A stretch of DNA of 37,078 bases from Streptomyces sp. NRRL WC-3626. GTDB taxonomy: Bacteria > Actinomycetota > Actinomycetes > Streptomycetales > Streptomycetaceae. The translations under genes were made by a program, and so were the position numbers. Below, piece by piece: positions 22,019-37,078 of the stretch. The stretch lies in assembly GCF_000718785.1 (NCBI RefSeq), contig NZ_JOCA01000035.1:1-37078 (forward strand), read 5' to 3'. Positions within the stretch are counted from its first letter, which is position 1. Each line of letters opens with the position of its first letter. The notes under the pieces are model-generated. The model ran no database searches, was not told the DNA's origin, and was given only the letters and a program-made list of their open reading frames with translations.

Positions 22019-22801
22019 ATGAACGTCGCCGTACGACGGCAGGACCGCAGCGGTTGGATACGTCAGTACCACGAGCCCGCGGCCGGCGGACCGACCCTGG
22101 TGTGCTTCCCGCATGCCGGAGGGTCGGCCGCCTCGTACTTCCGGCTCTCGGCGGAACTGTCGCAGGCGGCGGAAGTACTGATCGTGCAGTACCCGGGCCG
22201 CCAGGACCGCATGGGTGAAGCCGCTGTCGAAGACGTCAGGGAACTGGCGGACCGGGTCTGCGAGGCCCTGATGCCATGGAGAGAAGGAGCGTTGGCGCTG
22301 TTCGGGCACAGTATGGGATCGGTCGTGGCGTACGAGACCGGACTGCGCCTGCAGCACGGACCAGTCGGCAGGTCACCCGTCGGACTCATCGCCTCCGGTC
22401 GGACCGCTCCGTCGGTCAGGCGGGACCGGGGCCTGCACCGCAGGGACGACGCGGGCATCATCGCCGAAATGGCCGAGCTGTCCGGGACGGACCCTGCCCT
22501 CCTGAACGACGCGGAGATGCTGGCCGTCGTGATCCCGCCCATGCGATCGGACTTCCGGGCGGTCGAGACGTACCAAAGCGACCCGGGTACGAGGCTCCGG
22601 TGCCCGATCACCGCCTACGGCGGGGACGCCGACCCGCACGTGTCACATGACGACCTCGTCCGGTGGGGTGAGCACACGGCGTCCGCGTTCACCACGCGTC
22701 TCTTCTCAGGCGGTCACTTCTATCTTCAGCAAGGGCTGTCCGACGTCGTGGCGGCGGTGAGGAAGGATCTCGACGGCTTCAGGGCGGGACACCTGGAATG
22801 A
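22019..22801 (+). CDS. Type II (editing) thioesterase
   Basis: This 260-residue alpha/beta hydrolase of the type II thioesterase family has LVCFPHAGGSAASY (27-40), YPGRQDR (58-64) and GHSMGS with nucleophile Ser98. Probable catalytic acids are D203 or D205, with His233 (SGGHFYL). Such enzymes clear wrong or stalled acyl groups from carrier domains of PKS and NRPS lines, or release building blocks. A GAGGTGA ribosome site lies about 7 bp before the ATG. It is the last + strand gene of the central block and meets the carbamoylase-like gene tail to tail. A second type II thioesterase is present as part of the fusion protein on the opposite strand. Confidence 0.95.
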   Translation: MNVAVRRQDRSGWIRQYHEPAAGGPTLVCFPHAGGSAASYFRLSAELSQAAEVLIVQYPGRQDRMGEAAVEDVRELADRVCEALMPWREGALALFGHSMGSVVAYETGLRLQHGPVGRSPVGLIASGRTAPSVRRDRGLHRRDDAGIIAEMAELSGTDPALLNDAEMLAVVIPPMRSDFRAVETYQSDPGTRLRCPITAYGGDADPHVSHDDLVRWGEHTASAFTTRLFSGGHFYLQQGLSDVVAAVRKDLDGFRAGHLE

Positions 22802-22812
22802 GGGCCCGCCCC

Positions 22813-22841
22813 GGCAGGGAACGAATCGACACCATCCTGCC
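22813..22841. terminator. Weak inverted repeat between convergent genes
   Basis: GGCAGG (22813-22818) and CCTGCC (22836-22841) form a 6-bp stem with a 17-nt loop in the 69-bp gap between the convergent thioesterase and amidohydrolase genes. A bidirectional terminator is expected here, but this structure is weak and has no T-run. Confidence 0.25.
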
Positions 22842-22870
22842 TGCGGAGCGCGCCGCCCGGACCGTGCGGG

Positions 22871-24064
22871 TCACACCCTCGCGCTCGGGGCGGCCCCCGC
22901 GCCTCCCGGGGAGCCGGACACCGTCCTGGCTTCGGCATGGGCGATCACGGTATCGAGCAGGACCTGAGCACCCTGCACCAGCAGGTGCTCGGGCGTGTAC
23001 TCGCGTGGGGAGTGGCTCACGCCCCGGGCACTGGGCACGAAGACCATGCCGGTCGGGACGTGCGCGCTCATCACTCCGGCGTCGTGGCCCGCATAGCTGT
23101 ACAGGCGGCCGGCGGCACGCCCCGTGCCGAGCGTCACCTTCTCCAGCAGTGCGCGCATGCCGTCGTCGAAGTCGACCACCGGTTTGTGCGAGAGCAGGCG
23201 GTGCTCCACCGTGCACCCCTCCTCCTGGGCGATCGTTCTCGCCCGCTCCAGGATCACGTCGGCGCACCGTGTGAGCGACTCCTCGTGCGGCGCCCGGATC
23301 TCGAGCACCATCTGTGCCGCGCCCGGGACCACATTGGGGGCGCCCGGATCCAGTGTCAGCGTTCCGATGTTCCCGACGACGGTGTCGTGGACCGAGCGGA
23401 GCAGCTCCTGGGTGACGGCCGCTGTACGCACGAGAGCCCGGCCGGCGTCCTTACGGAGTGGAAACGGAGTGGTCCCGGCGTGATTGGGTTCGCCCACCAC
23501 ACGGATCAGATGCCGGTCGACACCGACGATGCCCTCGACCACACACAGCTCCTGGCCGGCTTCCTCCATGCGCGGGCCTTGCTCGATGTGCAGCTCGATG
23601 TAGGAGTCGATCAGGGCCAGCCGAGGGCTCCGGCACAGAGCGGTGGAGCCGACCATGCCGCCGGAGGACTCGGGCCGGGCGCCCTCCTCGTCCCAGAAGC
23701 TCACGATCTCCAGGCATCGGGCGGCATGGTGGCCGTGTTCGTGGAGGGTCGTCAGCACCTCCATGGCGGCCATGACCCCGTAGGCTCCGTCCAGCCGGCC
23801 GCCGGCGGGCACGGTGTCGGTGTGCGAGCCGAGAAGGAGCCTGCTGTCGCCGACTCCGGGCGCGTGACCGAAGACATTGCCGACCTCGTCGGTCCAGGAC
23901 TCCAGCCCCTGCGCCTGCAGGTGCTCCGCCATCCAGCGCCGGGACTGCAGATCCGCTGCCGAACCGGCCAGGCGGTCCACGCCCCGATCGGGGCGGCCCC
24001 CGAACGTGGACAGGCGATCGAGGCTGTCCAGGAGGCGCTTGCCGGATATTCTCAGCTTGTTCAC
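22871..24064 (-). CDS. M20-family amidohydrolase (N-carbamoyl amino acid / allantoate amidohydrolase-like)
   Basis: This 397-residue zinc hydrolase belongs to the hydantoinase/carbamoylase branch of M20. Candidate metal ligands are H81 and D92 (GSHTDTVPAGGRLDGAYGV), E126/E127 (FWDEEG), H195 (EPNHAGTTP) and H351 (GVSHSPREYT); HIEQGP (159-164) and GHDAGVMS (326-333) are also family hallmarks. Relatives hydrolyse N-carbamoyl amino acids, allantoate or ureidoglycine-type compounds to the free amino compound, CO2 and ammonia. I place the start at GTG 24064, where GAAAGG (24074-24079) lies 9 bp upstream and the N-terminus matches the family. The frame stays open for 2 kb upstream, but that stretch lies antiparallel in the fusion gene's DNA and is not coding. 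It follows the fusion gene by 161 bp on the same strand. Its substrate may be a ureido-amino acid made by the cluster. Confidence 0.93.
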   Translation of the reverse strand: MNKLRISGKRLLDSLDRLSTFGGRPDRGVDRLAGSAADLQSRRWMAEHLQAQGLESWTDEVGNVFGHAPGVGDSRLLLGSHTDTVPAGGRLDGAYGVMAAMEVLTTLHEHGHHAARCLEIVSFWDEEGARPESSGGMVGSTALCRSPRLALIDSYIELHIEQGPRMEEAGQELCVVEGIVGVDRHLIRVVGEPNHAGTTPFPLRKDAGRALVRTAAVTQELLRSVHDTVVGNIGTLTLDPGAPNVVPGAAQMVLEIRAPHEESLTRCADVILERARTIAQEEGCTVEHRLLSHKPVVDFDDGMRALLEKVTLGTGRAAGRLYSYAGHDAGVMSAHVPTGMVFVPSARGVSHSPREYTPEHLLVQGAQVLLDTVIAHAEARTVSGSPGGAGAAPSARV

Positions 24065-24225
24065 GATGTTCGGCCTTTCTGTCCACTCTTGCGGGACCGG
24101 CGACCAGCGGAGGCGCATCCGTCCCCCGATGCGTGAGCCGAGTCTCCGGAGCCGGCTATCGGTCGCGTATCGAGAGGCGATCGTCGCCGCACCGCACGGG
24201 GCCGGGGCAGGTCCTGCGGTGCTCC

Positions 24226-26259
24226 TCAGGGACGGTGCGCACCGGGGTCTCCCGGCGGGCCGACGAGTTCCGCGGTGACGTCGGCCACGCAGGCGCAGCC
24301 CGCCAGTGCCAGGGCCAGGTCGAGATCCGCCAGCAGGCAGCGCAGCACATGCTCGACCCCGTGCTGTCCACCGAGGGCGAGTCCGTAGACGTACGGCCTG
24401 CCGAGCAGGACCGCGTCCGCTCCCAGTGCGAGCGCCTTGAGTACGTCGGAGCCGGTCCGGACCCCGGAGTCGAGCAGTACCGGAGTGGCGTCGCCCACTG
24501 CGGCGCGTACCGCCGGCAGCGCGTCCAGACTGGCCACACTGCCGTCGAGTTGGCGTCCGCCGTGATTGGAGACCACCACGCCGTCCGCTCCGTACTCCAG
24601 TGCCAGCCGGGCGTCGTCGGGGTGCAGCACGCCCTTGACCAGCACGGGCAGCTCGGTGAATCGGCGGAGCCACGCCAGGTCGTCCCAGGTGAGTGCCGGG
24701 TCGGTGGCGGTGCCCGCCCAGTGCGCGAGGACCGCGAGGCGGTCGGCGTCCGCGGGCAGAGTCGCGCGGAAGGCGGGGTCGTCCGTGTAGTTGGAGATGC
24801 CGATGCCCTGAAGGAACGGTGAATGGGCGGCGTCCAGGTCCGCCGGGCGGTAGCCGAAGCTCGGGGCGTCGACGGTGACGACCAGCGCCGTGTAGCCGCT
24901 CGCTTCCGCCCGGCGTACCAGGGACTCCGCCACGGGTCGTTCCGTGGGCAGGTACAGCTGGAACCATCGCTGCTCGGGACCCGCCGCCGCGGCGACCTCC
25001 TCCAGCGTCCGGGAGGCGAAGGAGGACAGGATGAACGGCAGGCCCACCGCCGCGGCGCCGCGGACGGTGTCGAGTTCGCCCTGGGGGTGAACCGCCCCCT
25101 GGGCGGCCACCGGGGCGAGCAGCACCGGCGACGGCAGACGCCGGCCGAGCAGGCACACCGACATGTCGCGCCGGGCGGTGCCGCGCATCATCCGTGGCAC
25201 CAGCCGCAGCCGGTCGAATGCCTCGCGGTTGTTGCGGGCACTGACGCCGGTGCCCGCACTGCCCGAGACGTAGCCGAAGGCGTTCGGCTCCAGCACTTCG
25301 CGTGCCGCGTCCTCCAGCCGGGTCAAGTCGGTGGAGAGCGGCGGACGGCTGCCCCGCAGGCCGGCCAGGAGTATTTCCTTGATCAAGTCGGCGGGAGCGG
25401 CGGACGCCGCCGGCCGTACGCCGGCGGCGCCCTTCCCGTCGTCCTGGGCGTCCCCCGGGTCCTGGGGAGGCAGGGCTTCCTCGCGGATGTACCGGGTGAG
25501 GAGCGGTACGGCGGGGGACGCCGCACCGGTCAGGGAGAAGTGGCCGCCGGGCAGCCGCTCGAGCCCGCACCCGGCGGTACTGTGCCGTGCCCAGTCCCGT
25601 ACCTGGGATGCCGAATTCTTGGGATCCCCCTCGGCCAGGAGCACCGTGACCGGGATCGGCAGAACGGCGTCGGCCGGGGCGCGGTAGCGGCGCAGCGCCC
25701 GGTGGTCGCCGCGCAGGACCCTCACCAGTTCGCCGACCGTCTCCGGATCGTCGAGGAGCGGTTCGGGCACGCCGCCCAGTCGCCGCACCCCCGTGACGAC
25801 CTCGCTGTCGGTGAGCCCGTCCAAGTCGGGTTCCTGCCAGTCGTGGGAGGGCGGCCGGGCGGCCGAGACGAACAGCCGCGCGACGGCGTCCCGTTTCGCC
25901 AGCAGGCGGGCCGTCTCGAAGGCGACCAGAGCGCCCATGCTGTGGCCGAGGAGGAACAGCCGTCGGCCGGTGTACGCGACCAGTTCCGCCGCGGCCCCCT
26001 CGGCGAGCTCCGCGACGTTCTCGGCGCACGGCTCGGCGCGCCGGTCCTGCCGGCCGGGGTACTGGACGGCGAGCAGCCCGATGTCCTCGGGCAGCGCCGC
26101 GGCCACCGCGGAGAAGGCGTTCGCGCCGCCGCCGGCGTGCGGAAAGCACACCAGGAGCGCGGAGCCGGGCCCGGCCTCCCGGAAGGTGCGCAGCCACCGG
26201 GAGGGTGGGGCTGACGCCGAGGCCTGGGGCTCCGTCTGTGTCATATCGGTCGTCGGCAC
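24226..26259 (-). CDS. Fusion of type II thioesterase and FMN-dependent alpha-hydroxy-acid oxidase
   Basis: One uninterrupted 677-residue frame. Residues 20-262 are a type II thioesterase: VCFPHAGGGANAF, YPGRQDR, GHSMGA with Ser107, AEGD (D212) and GGHFSL (His240). After a Pro/Ala/Asp-rich linker (262-290), residues 290-668 are a complete FMN alpha-hydroxy-acid dehydrogenase domain. It has NAFGYVSGSAGTG (326-338), WFQLYLP (432-438), LVKGVLHPDDA (540-550), the active-site SNHGGRQLDG (564-573, base H566, substrate Arg R569), and the FMN phosphate motif around DSGVRTG (597-603) and GRPYVYGL (620-627). FLQGIGISNYTDDPAF resembles lactate 2-monooxygenase relatives. The GTG at 26259 is supported by GGAGGG (26268-26273); an ATG at 26244 is the alternative. 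One base separates it from the PKS stop, so it is made with the PKS. It may release an alpha-hydroxyacyl group from a carrier and oxidise it to the alpha-keto acid. Confidence 0.93.
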   Translation of the reverse strand: MPTTDMTQTEPQASASAPPSRWLRTFREAGPGSALLVCFPHAGGGANAFSAVAAALPEDIGLLAVQYPGRQDRRAEPCAENVAELAEGAAAELVAYTGRRLFLLGHSMGALVAFETARLLAKRDAVARLFVSAARPPSHDWQEPDLDGLTDSEVVTGVRRLGGVPEPLLDDPETVGELVRVLRGDHRALRRYRAPADAVLPIPVTVLLAEGDPKNSASQVRDWARHSTAGCGLERLPGGHFSLTGAASPAVPLLTRYIREEALPPQDPGDAQDDGKGAAGVRPAASAAPADLIKEILLAGLRGSRPPLSTDLTRLEDAAREVLEPNAFGYVSGSAGTGVSARNNREAFDRLRLVPRMMRGTARRDMSVCLLGRRLPSPVLLAPVAAQGAVHPQGELDTVRGAAAVGLPFILSSFASRTLEEVAAAAGPEQRWFQLYLPTERPVAESLVRRAEASGYTALVVTVDAPSFGYRPADLDAAHSPFLQGIGISNYTDDPAFRATLPADADRLAVLAHWAGTATDPALTWDDLAWLRRFTELPVLVKGVLHPDDARLALEYGADGVVVSNHGGRQLDGSVASLDALPAVRAAVGDATPVLLDSGVRTGSDVLKALALGADAVLLGRPYVYGLALGGQHGVEHVLRCLLADLDLALALAGCACVADVTAELVGPPGDPGAHRP

Positions 26260-26260
26260 G

Positions 26261-32854
<6,594 letters not shown>

Positions 32855-32875
32855 ACGTTCCCCCGTAGAGGGTGG

Positions 32876-35800
32876 TCATGACTTGCTGTCGCCGAGTGCC
32901 AGGCGCACCAGGTCGTCGGTGTTCATCGTGTCCAGGGCACCGCCGCCGAGCGGAAGGCCGTCCACCGGATCCCCGTCGGTCGCCCCTTCGTCACCCGGCG
33001 TCGTGGATTCGGGCAGAAGGTCGGCCTGAAGCCGGTTGACGAGCGCGTCCGGTGTGGGGTGGTCGAAGATCAGGGTGGGAGGCAGTGTGACCCCGGTGGT
33101 GACGCTCAGCCGGTTCCGCAGCTCGACCGCCATCAGCGAGTCGAAGCCCAGGTCCTGGAACCGGCGGTCGGTCGTCACCTGCTCCGCGCCGGTGTGTCCC
33201 AGAACCGCGGCCACCTCGGCCCGTACCGTCTCGAGGAGGAGGTGACCGCGCTCGTGCCGCGGTGCCCGGTTCAGCCGGCTCCGCAGGCCGGTGGCGGGCG
33301 TCGCGTCCCGCCCGGAGGCCGGGGCCGCGGGCGGCACGGCGTACGGGACCAGGGCGCGCAGCAGGGCCGGGGCCGTCCCCGGATCCAGGGCGGACAGGTC
33401 GAGGCGGGCGGCTGCGAGGGCCGGGGCGCCGGTGGCGACGGCCGTGTCGAACAGCGTCAGTCCCTCCGCGGCGGACATGGCGGCGACGCCGGAGCGGGCC
33501 ATCCGGAGCCGGTCCGTCTCGCCCAGGCCGTCGGTCATCGTGCTCTGGTCCGCCCACAGGCCCCAGGCGATGGAGAGCGCGGGTAGTCCCTCGGCGTGCC
33601 GCAGTCGGGCGATGCCGTCCAGAACGGCGTTGGCCGCCGCGTAGTTGGCCTGTCCGGCGGAACCCAGCACGCCGGCGAGCGAGGAGAACATCACGAACGC
33701 CGACAGGTTCAGGTTCGCGGTGAGGTCGTGGAGGTGCACGGCCGCCCCGGCCTTGGGCAGCAGCACCTGGTCGAGGCGGTCCGGGTCGAGCCGTTCGACG
33801 ACCGCGTCGTCCAGAACACCCGCCGCGTGCACCACACCGGTGAGCGGGTGCTCTTCGGGTACGGCGGCGAGCACCTCGGCGAGGGCGGCGCGGTCGGCGA
33901 TGTCACACGCGGCCACGGTCACCGTCACCTGCGGTGCCAGCACGGCCAGTTCGTCCAGGAAGGCGCCGGCGCCCGGGGTGGCCGCGCCGCGCCGGCCGGT
34001 CAGCAACAGCCGCCGTACGCCGTACCGTTCCACCAGGTGCAGGGCCACCAGGCGGCCCAGGGTGCCGAATCCGCCGGTGATCAGCACGTGGCTGTGACGG
34101 TCGAAGAGGTTCCCGCGTCCTTCGTCGTCCGCTACGGCCCGGTACGGCCGTAGCGCCGGTACCGACATACGGCCCGCACGGATCGCGAGTTGGGGCTCGT
34201 CCGAGGCCAGGGCCGCGACGAGGCGGTCCACCGACTTCGGCAGGCCGTCGGTGTCGACCAGGACGAAGCGCCCAGGGTGCTCGGTCTGCGCCGACCGGAT
34301 CAGCCCCCACACCGCGGCTCCGGCGGGGTCCGGGCGGACGTCGCCGCTGCCGGTCGCCACGGCACCGTCGGTGATCAGGACGAGCCGGGAGCCCGCGAGT
34401 CGCTCGTCGGCAAGCCATTGCTGGGCAAGATCCAGGACAGCGTGGCTCGCGAGGACCACGTCCATGGACGCGCCGGATGCGGTGAGCCGACCGGGCTCGG
34501 GGACGAGGACGACGGCCGGCGCGGGAACACCGTCGTCCAGGGCACGTCGCAGGCCGTCCAGGTCGGCGTGGTGCCGGACGTGAACGCCGGTGGCACGCAC
34601 GGTTTCGGTCACTCCTGCGGTGTCGCGGCCCACGACGGCCCAGGGCCCCGCCGGGGTGCCCTCCGGAGTCTGCGGCGCGTCCCCCCACCGCAGGGCGAGC
34701 AGAGCGGCGCCGTCCGGTGTTCCGGCGACGGCCGGGAGGTCCCGGAGGGTGAGTGCGTCGACGGTGCACACCGGGGCACCGGTTCCGTCCGCGAGGCGCA
34801 GGGAATACGTGCCCGCGTCCCCGCGGCGCAGGAGAACACGCAACTCGGTGGCACCGGAGGTGTGCAGGGCGAGACCGCTCCAGGCGAACGGGACGACGAA
34901 CCGGTCGCCCCCGTCGTCATCGATCGCGCAGAAGACGGTGTGCAGGGCCGCGTCCAGCGCGGCGGGGTGCAGCAGGAAGCGGTCCTCGTGGTCTCGAGCG
35001 GCCTTCGGCAACGCGACGTCCGCGTACAGGTCGCCACCATGGCGCCAGGCGGCACGCAACCCCTGGAATGCGGAGCCATAGGCGTAACCGCGCTCGGCCA
35101 GCCGGTGGTAGAGGCCGTCGACGGGTATCGCCGTCGCCTCCGGCGGCGGCCACACGGCCGGCCGGGCATCGTCGACGGGAGGCGCGGACACGCCCTTGTC
35201 CAGGACGCCCGAGGCGTGTCGCGTCCACTCCGTTCCGTCGGCTCCCGCGAGCCGCGCCCAGAGGGCGAAGGCGCGGGAGCCGTCGTCCTCCGGGGCGTTC
35301 ACCCGGAGCTGGATGTCCATGGCCGTGTCGAGCGCCAGGGGCTGCTCCAGGGTCAGGTCGGCCACCCGGCTTGTGGCCGTCCGTCGTGCCGCGTTCAGGG
35401 CCAGCTCCGCGATGGCCGCGCCGGGCAGCAGCGGACGCCCCCGGACGACGTGCTCGGCCAGCCACGGCCGGGTCCGTGGATCGAGGCGTCCGGTGGCCAG
35501 CCACCCCAGGCCGCCGGCCACTTCGACGCCCTCGTCGAGCAGCGGGTGCGTACCGGTGCTCGCCGTGGGGACGGCCGCGGGCGTGGGGTTCACCCAGAAG
35601 CGCTTGCGCCGGTACGGGTAGGTGGGCAGGGACACCGTACGGCCGTCGGGGAGGAAGCCGCTCCAGTCGACGGTGGCACCGCCCGCACATGCCTCCGCGA
35701 GGCCTGCCACAAAGGTGCGTACCTCGTCGTGACCACGACGGATCAGCGATGTCGCGGCCACGGCACCCGCTCCCGCGCCCCGGGCGGCGGCGGTCGAGTG

Positions 35801-37078
35801 GACCAGGGGGGCCAGTACGGCGTCGGGACCGATTTCGAGGAACGTGGTCGTGCCGTTGGCGAAGAGGGAGTCGAGACCGTCGTGGAAGCGGACGGTCTCA
35901 CGGAGCTGACGGACCCAGTAGCCGGGGTCGGTGAGCTGCTCAGTGGTGGCGAGCCGTCCCGTGAGGTTGGAGACGATCGGGATACGCGGGGGAGAGTAGG
36001 TGATGCTGCCGGCGACCCGGCGCATCTCTTCGAGGACGCCGTCCATGTGGGGAGAGTGGAAGGCGTGACTGACCCGCAGAAGTGTGGTGTGCCGCCCGAC
36101 GTCTCGCCAACGGGACGCGACCTGTCGCACGGCGGGCTCGTCACCGGACACCACTACGGCGTCGGGGGCGTTGACAGCGGCGACGACGACCCGTCCGCTG
36201 TCGGGCCCCAGGGTGTCGAGCGTGGCGCGGACCTCCTCGACGGTGGCCCGGACGGCGGCCATCGCGCCGTGCGCCGGCGCGGCATGCATGAGACGGCCGC
36301 GGGCGGCGACGAGAACGCAGGCGTCGGGAAGAGTGAGTACGCCGGCGGCGTGGGCGGCGGCGAGCTCGCCGACGGAGTGGCCGAGAAGATGGTCGGGGAC
36401 GAGGCCGTAGTGCTCGGTGAGCCGGAAGAGGGCGGTCTCCAGGGCGAAAAGGGCGGCCTGGGTGTAGCGCGTCTGGTCCAGCATGTCCTCGTGGCCGTCG
36501 TCACCGGCATCGAGGATGAGGTCCCTGAGCGGGATCTCGAGGTCCAGATGCGGGTCGAGCTCCGCGCAGACGGCATCGATCGCGGCGGCGAACACGGGCT
36601 GTGCCGCGTACAGACCGGCACCCATCCCGGGACGTTGGCTGCCTTGCCCGGTGAACAGGAACGCCACCCCACCGCGATGGGCAGCGCCCCTGGTCACCAC
36701 GTTCGGCGCGTCCCGACCCGCGGCCAGTGCGGTCAGACCGCGGGCGAGTTCCTCGGGGCCGGAGGCCAGGACGACGGCGCGGTCCGGGAGCGTGGCCCGG
36801 CTGGCCGCCAGTGAACGGGCGATGTCGAGATGAGCGGGACCGAGGTCGCCCGCGTCCTCGGTGAGCTGCCGCAACTGCGCGGCTCGTGCCCGCAGACCCT
36901 CCGTCCCACGGGCGGAAAGCACCCAGGGCAGCACGCCGGGGACCGCGGGGACCCGGTCCTCACCGGAGTCCGGTACCGGGGGTTGTTCGAGGATGACGTG
37001 GGCGTTGGTGCCGCTGATGCCGAAGGAGGAGACGGCGGCGCGGCGTGGGTGGTCGGTGTGGGGCCAGGGTGTGGTGTG
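32876..37078 (-). CDS. Type I PKS, 3' part: (KS)-AT-DH-KR-ACP (5' end outside window)
   Basis: The frame is open to the window edge; 1400 residues are visible. They begin with the KS C-terminus ([18 protein letters not shown]), so at least one KS and possibly more modules lie beyond. The AT has GQGSQRPGMG, GHSVGELAAAHAAG and VSHAFHSPHMD, the malonyl-type signature. The DH has HVVRGRPLLP (HxxxGxxxxP) and DAALH. No ER lies between DH and KR. The KR has [18 protein letters not shown] (B-type) and QANYAAAN. The ACP has LGFDSLMAVELRN. The tail ends with NTDDLVRLALGDSKS, a typical C-terminal docking helix that should pair with the N-terminal coiled coil of the next PKS, encoded 21 bp downstream. 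The module is expected to leave a trans double bond, which the next module extends. An internal ATG at 36934 is not the true start. Confidence 0.95.
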   Translation of the reverse strand, partial: HTTPWPHTDHPRRAAVSSFGISGTNAHVILEQPPVPDSGEDRVPAVPGVLPWVLSARGTEGLRARAAQLRQLTEDAGDLGPAHLDIARSLAASRATLPDRAVVLASGPEELARGLTALAAGRDAPNVVTRGAAHRGGVAFLFTGQGSQRPGMGAGLYAAQPVFAAAIDAVCAELDPHLDLEIPLRDLILDAGDDGHEDMLDQTRYTQAALFALETALFRLTEHYGLVPDHLLGHSVGELAAAHAAGVLTLPDACVLVAARGRLMHAAPAHGAMAAVRATVEEVRATLDTLGPDSGRVVVAAVNAPDAVVVSGDEPAVRQVASRWRDVGRHTTLLRVSHAFHSPHMDGVLEEMRRVAGSITYSPPRIPIVSNLTGRLATTEQLTDPGYWVRQLRETVRFHDGLDSLFANGTTTFLEIGPDAVLAPLVHSTAAARGAGAGAVAATSLIRRGHDEVRTFVAGLAEACAGGATVDWSGFLPDGRTVSLPTYPYRRKRFWVNPTPAAVPTASTGTHPLLDEGVEVAGGLGWLATGRLDPRTRPWLAEHVVRGRPLLPGAAIAELALNAARRTATSRVADLTLEQPLALDTAMDIQLRVNAPEDDGSRAFALWARLAGADGTEWTRHASGVLDKGVSAPPVDDARPAVWPPPEATAIPVDGLYHRLAERGYAYGSAFQGLRAAWRHGGDLYADVALPKAARDHEDRFLLHPAALDAALHTVFCAIDDDGGDRFVVPFAWSGLALHTSGATELRVLLRRGDAGTYSLRLADGTGAPVCTVDALTLRDLPAVAGTPDGAALLALRWGDAPQTPEGTPAGPWAVVGRDTAGVTETVRATGVHVRHHADLDGLRRALDDGVPAPAVVLVPEPGRLTASGASMDVVLASHAVLDLAQQWLADERLAGSRLVLITDGAVATGSGDVRPDPAGAAVWGLIRSAQTEHPGRFVLVDTDGLPKSVDRLVAALASDEPQLAIRAGRMSVPALRPYRAVADDEGRGNLFDRHSHVLITGGFGTLGRLVALHLVERYGVRRLLLTGRRGAATPGAGAFLDELAVLAPQVTVTVAACDIADRAALAEVLAAVPEEHPLTGVVHAAGVLDDAVVERLDPDRLDQVLLPKAGAAVHLHDLTANLNLSAFVMFSSLAGVLGSAGQANYAAANAVLDGIARLRHAEGLPALSIAWGLWADQSTMTDGLGETDRLRMARSGVAAMSAAEGLTLFDTAVATGAPALAAARLDLSALDPGTAPALLRALVPYAVPPAAPASGRDATPATGLRSRLNRAPRHERGHLLLETVRAEVAAVLGHTGAEQVTTDRRFQDLGFDSLMAVELRNRLSVTTGVTLPPTLIFDHPTPDALVNRLQADLLPESTTPGDEGATDGDPVDGLPLGGGALDTMNTDDLVRLALGDSKS

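Noticed and set aside
24065..26197. Long open minus-strand frame continuous with the carbamoylase-like gene, extending to 26197
   Set aside because: The translation upstream of GTG 24064 is Arg/Gly/Pro-rich, matches no family, and lies in an alternative frame of the thioesterase-oxidase gene. High-GC DNA keeps such frames open.

Overview
The window is high-GC DNA (roughly 70% by eye) with strong third-position G/C bias, GTG/ATG starts, ATGA stop/start overlaps and a single TTA codon that I could find. This points to Streptomyces or a close actinomycete. It is the interior of a large secondary-metabolite locus. A nonribosomal peptide synthetase (NRPS) operon lies on the left (+ strand), a type I polyketide synthase (PKS) operon on the right (- strand), and regulators with small tailoring genes lie between. 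Both outer genes run off the window.

Left arm (1-13992, +): four tightly packed genes. The first is the end of an NRPS (C-terminal part of C, then A-T-TE). The second is a 2903-residue NRPS with the order A(truncated MT)-T-C-A-T-E-C. The third is a LOG-family protein and the fourth a free-standing A domain. Adenylation codes read by eye suggest Gly (D-I-L-Q-L-G-L-I-W), two related Asn-like pockets (D-M-P-K-A-G-E-V-A and D-L-P-K-V-G-E-V-G) and Ser for the free-standing domain (D-V-W-H-V-S-L-I-D). The second NRPS starts without a C domain and ends on an orphan C domain; the first carries the TE. Biosynthesis therefore probably starts on the second protein and ends on the first, with Ser supplied in trans: Gly, D-X, Ser, X', release.

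Centre (14045-22801): a NarL-type response regulator and a double-length histidine kinase (-), then an AraC-family regulator with a TTA codon, an AfsR/SARP-type regulator with an eroded C-terminus, a second LOG-family protein and a type II thioesterase (+). The 283-bp divergent gap 17107-17389 holds palindromes.

Right arm (22871-37078, -), in transcription order: a PKS entering the window within its KS (AT-DH-KR-ACP), a complete KS-AT-DH-ER-KR-ACP module, a type II thioesterase fused to an FMN alpha-hydroxy-acid oxidase, and an M20-family carbamoylase/hydantoinase-like amidohydrolase. Both ATs carry malonyl-type motifs.

The most unusual points are the thioesterase-oxidase fusion, and the LOG paralogue that has lost its conserved glutamate and sits between the separated C and A parts of a split NRPS module. 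Next come the half methyltransferase inside the Gly A domain and the co-occurrence of two LOG proteins with a carbamoylase. Whether the NRPS and PKS arms make one hybrid molecule or are two abutting clusters cannot be settled from this window.
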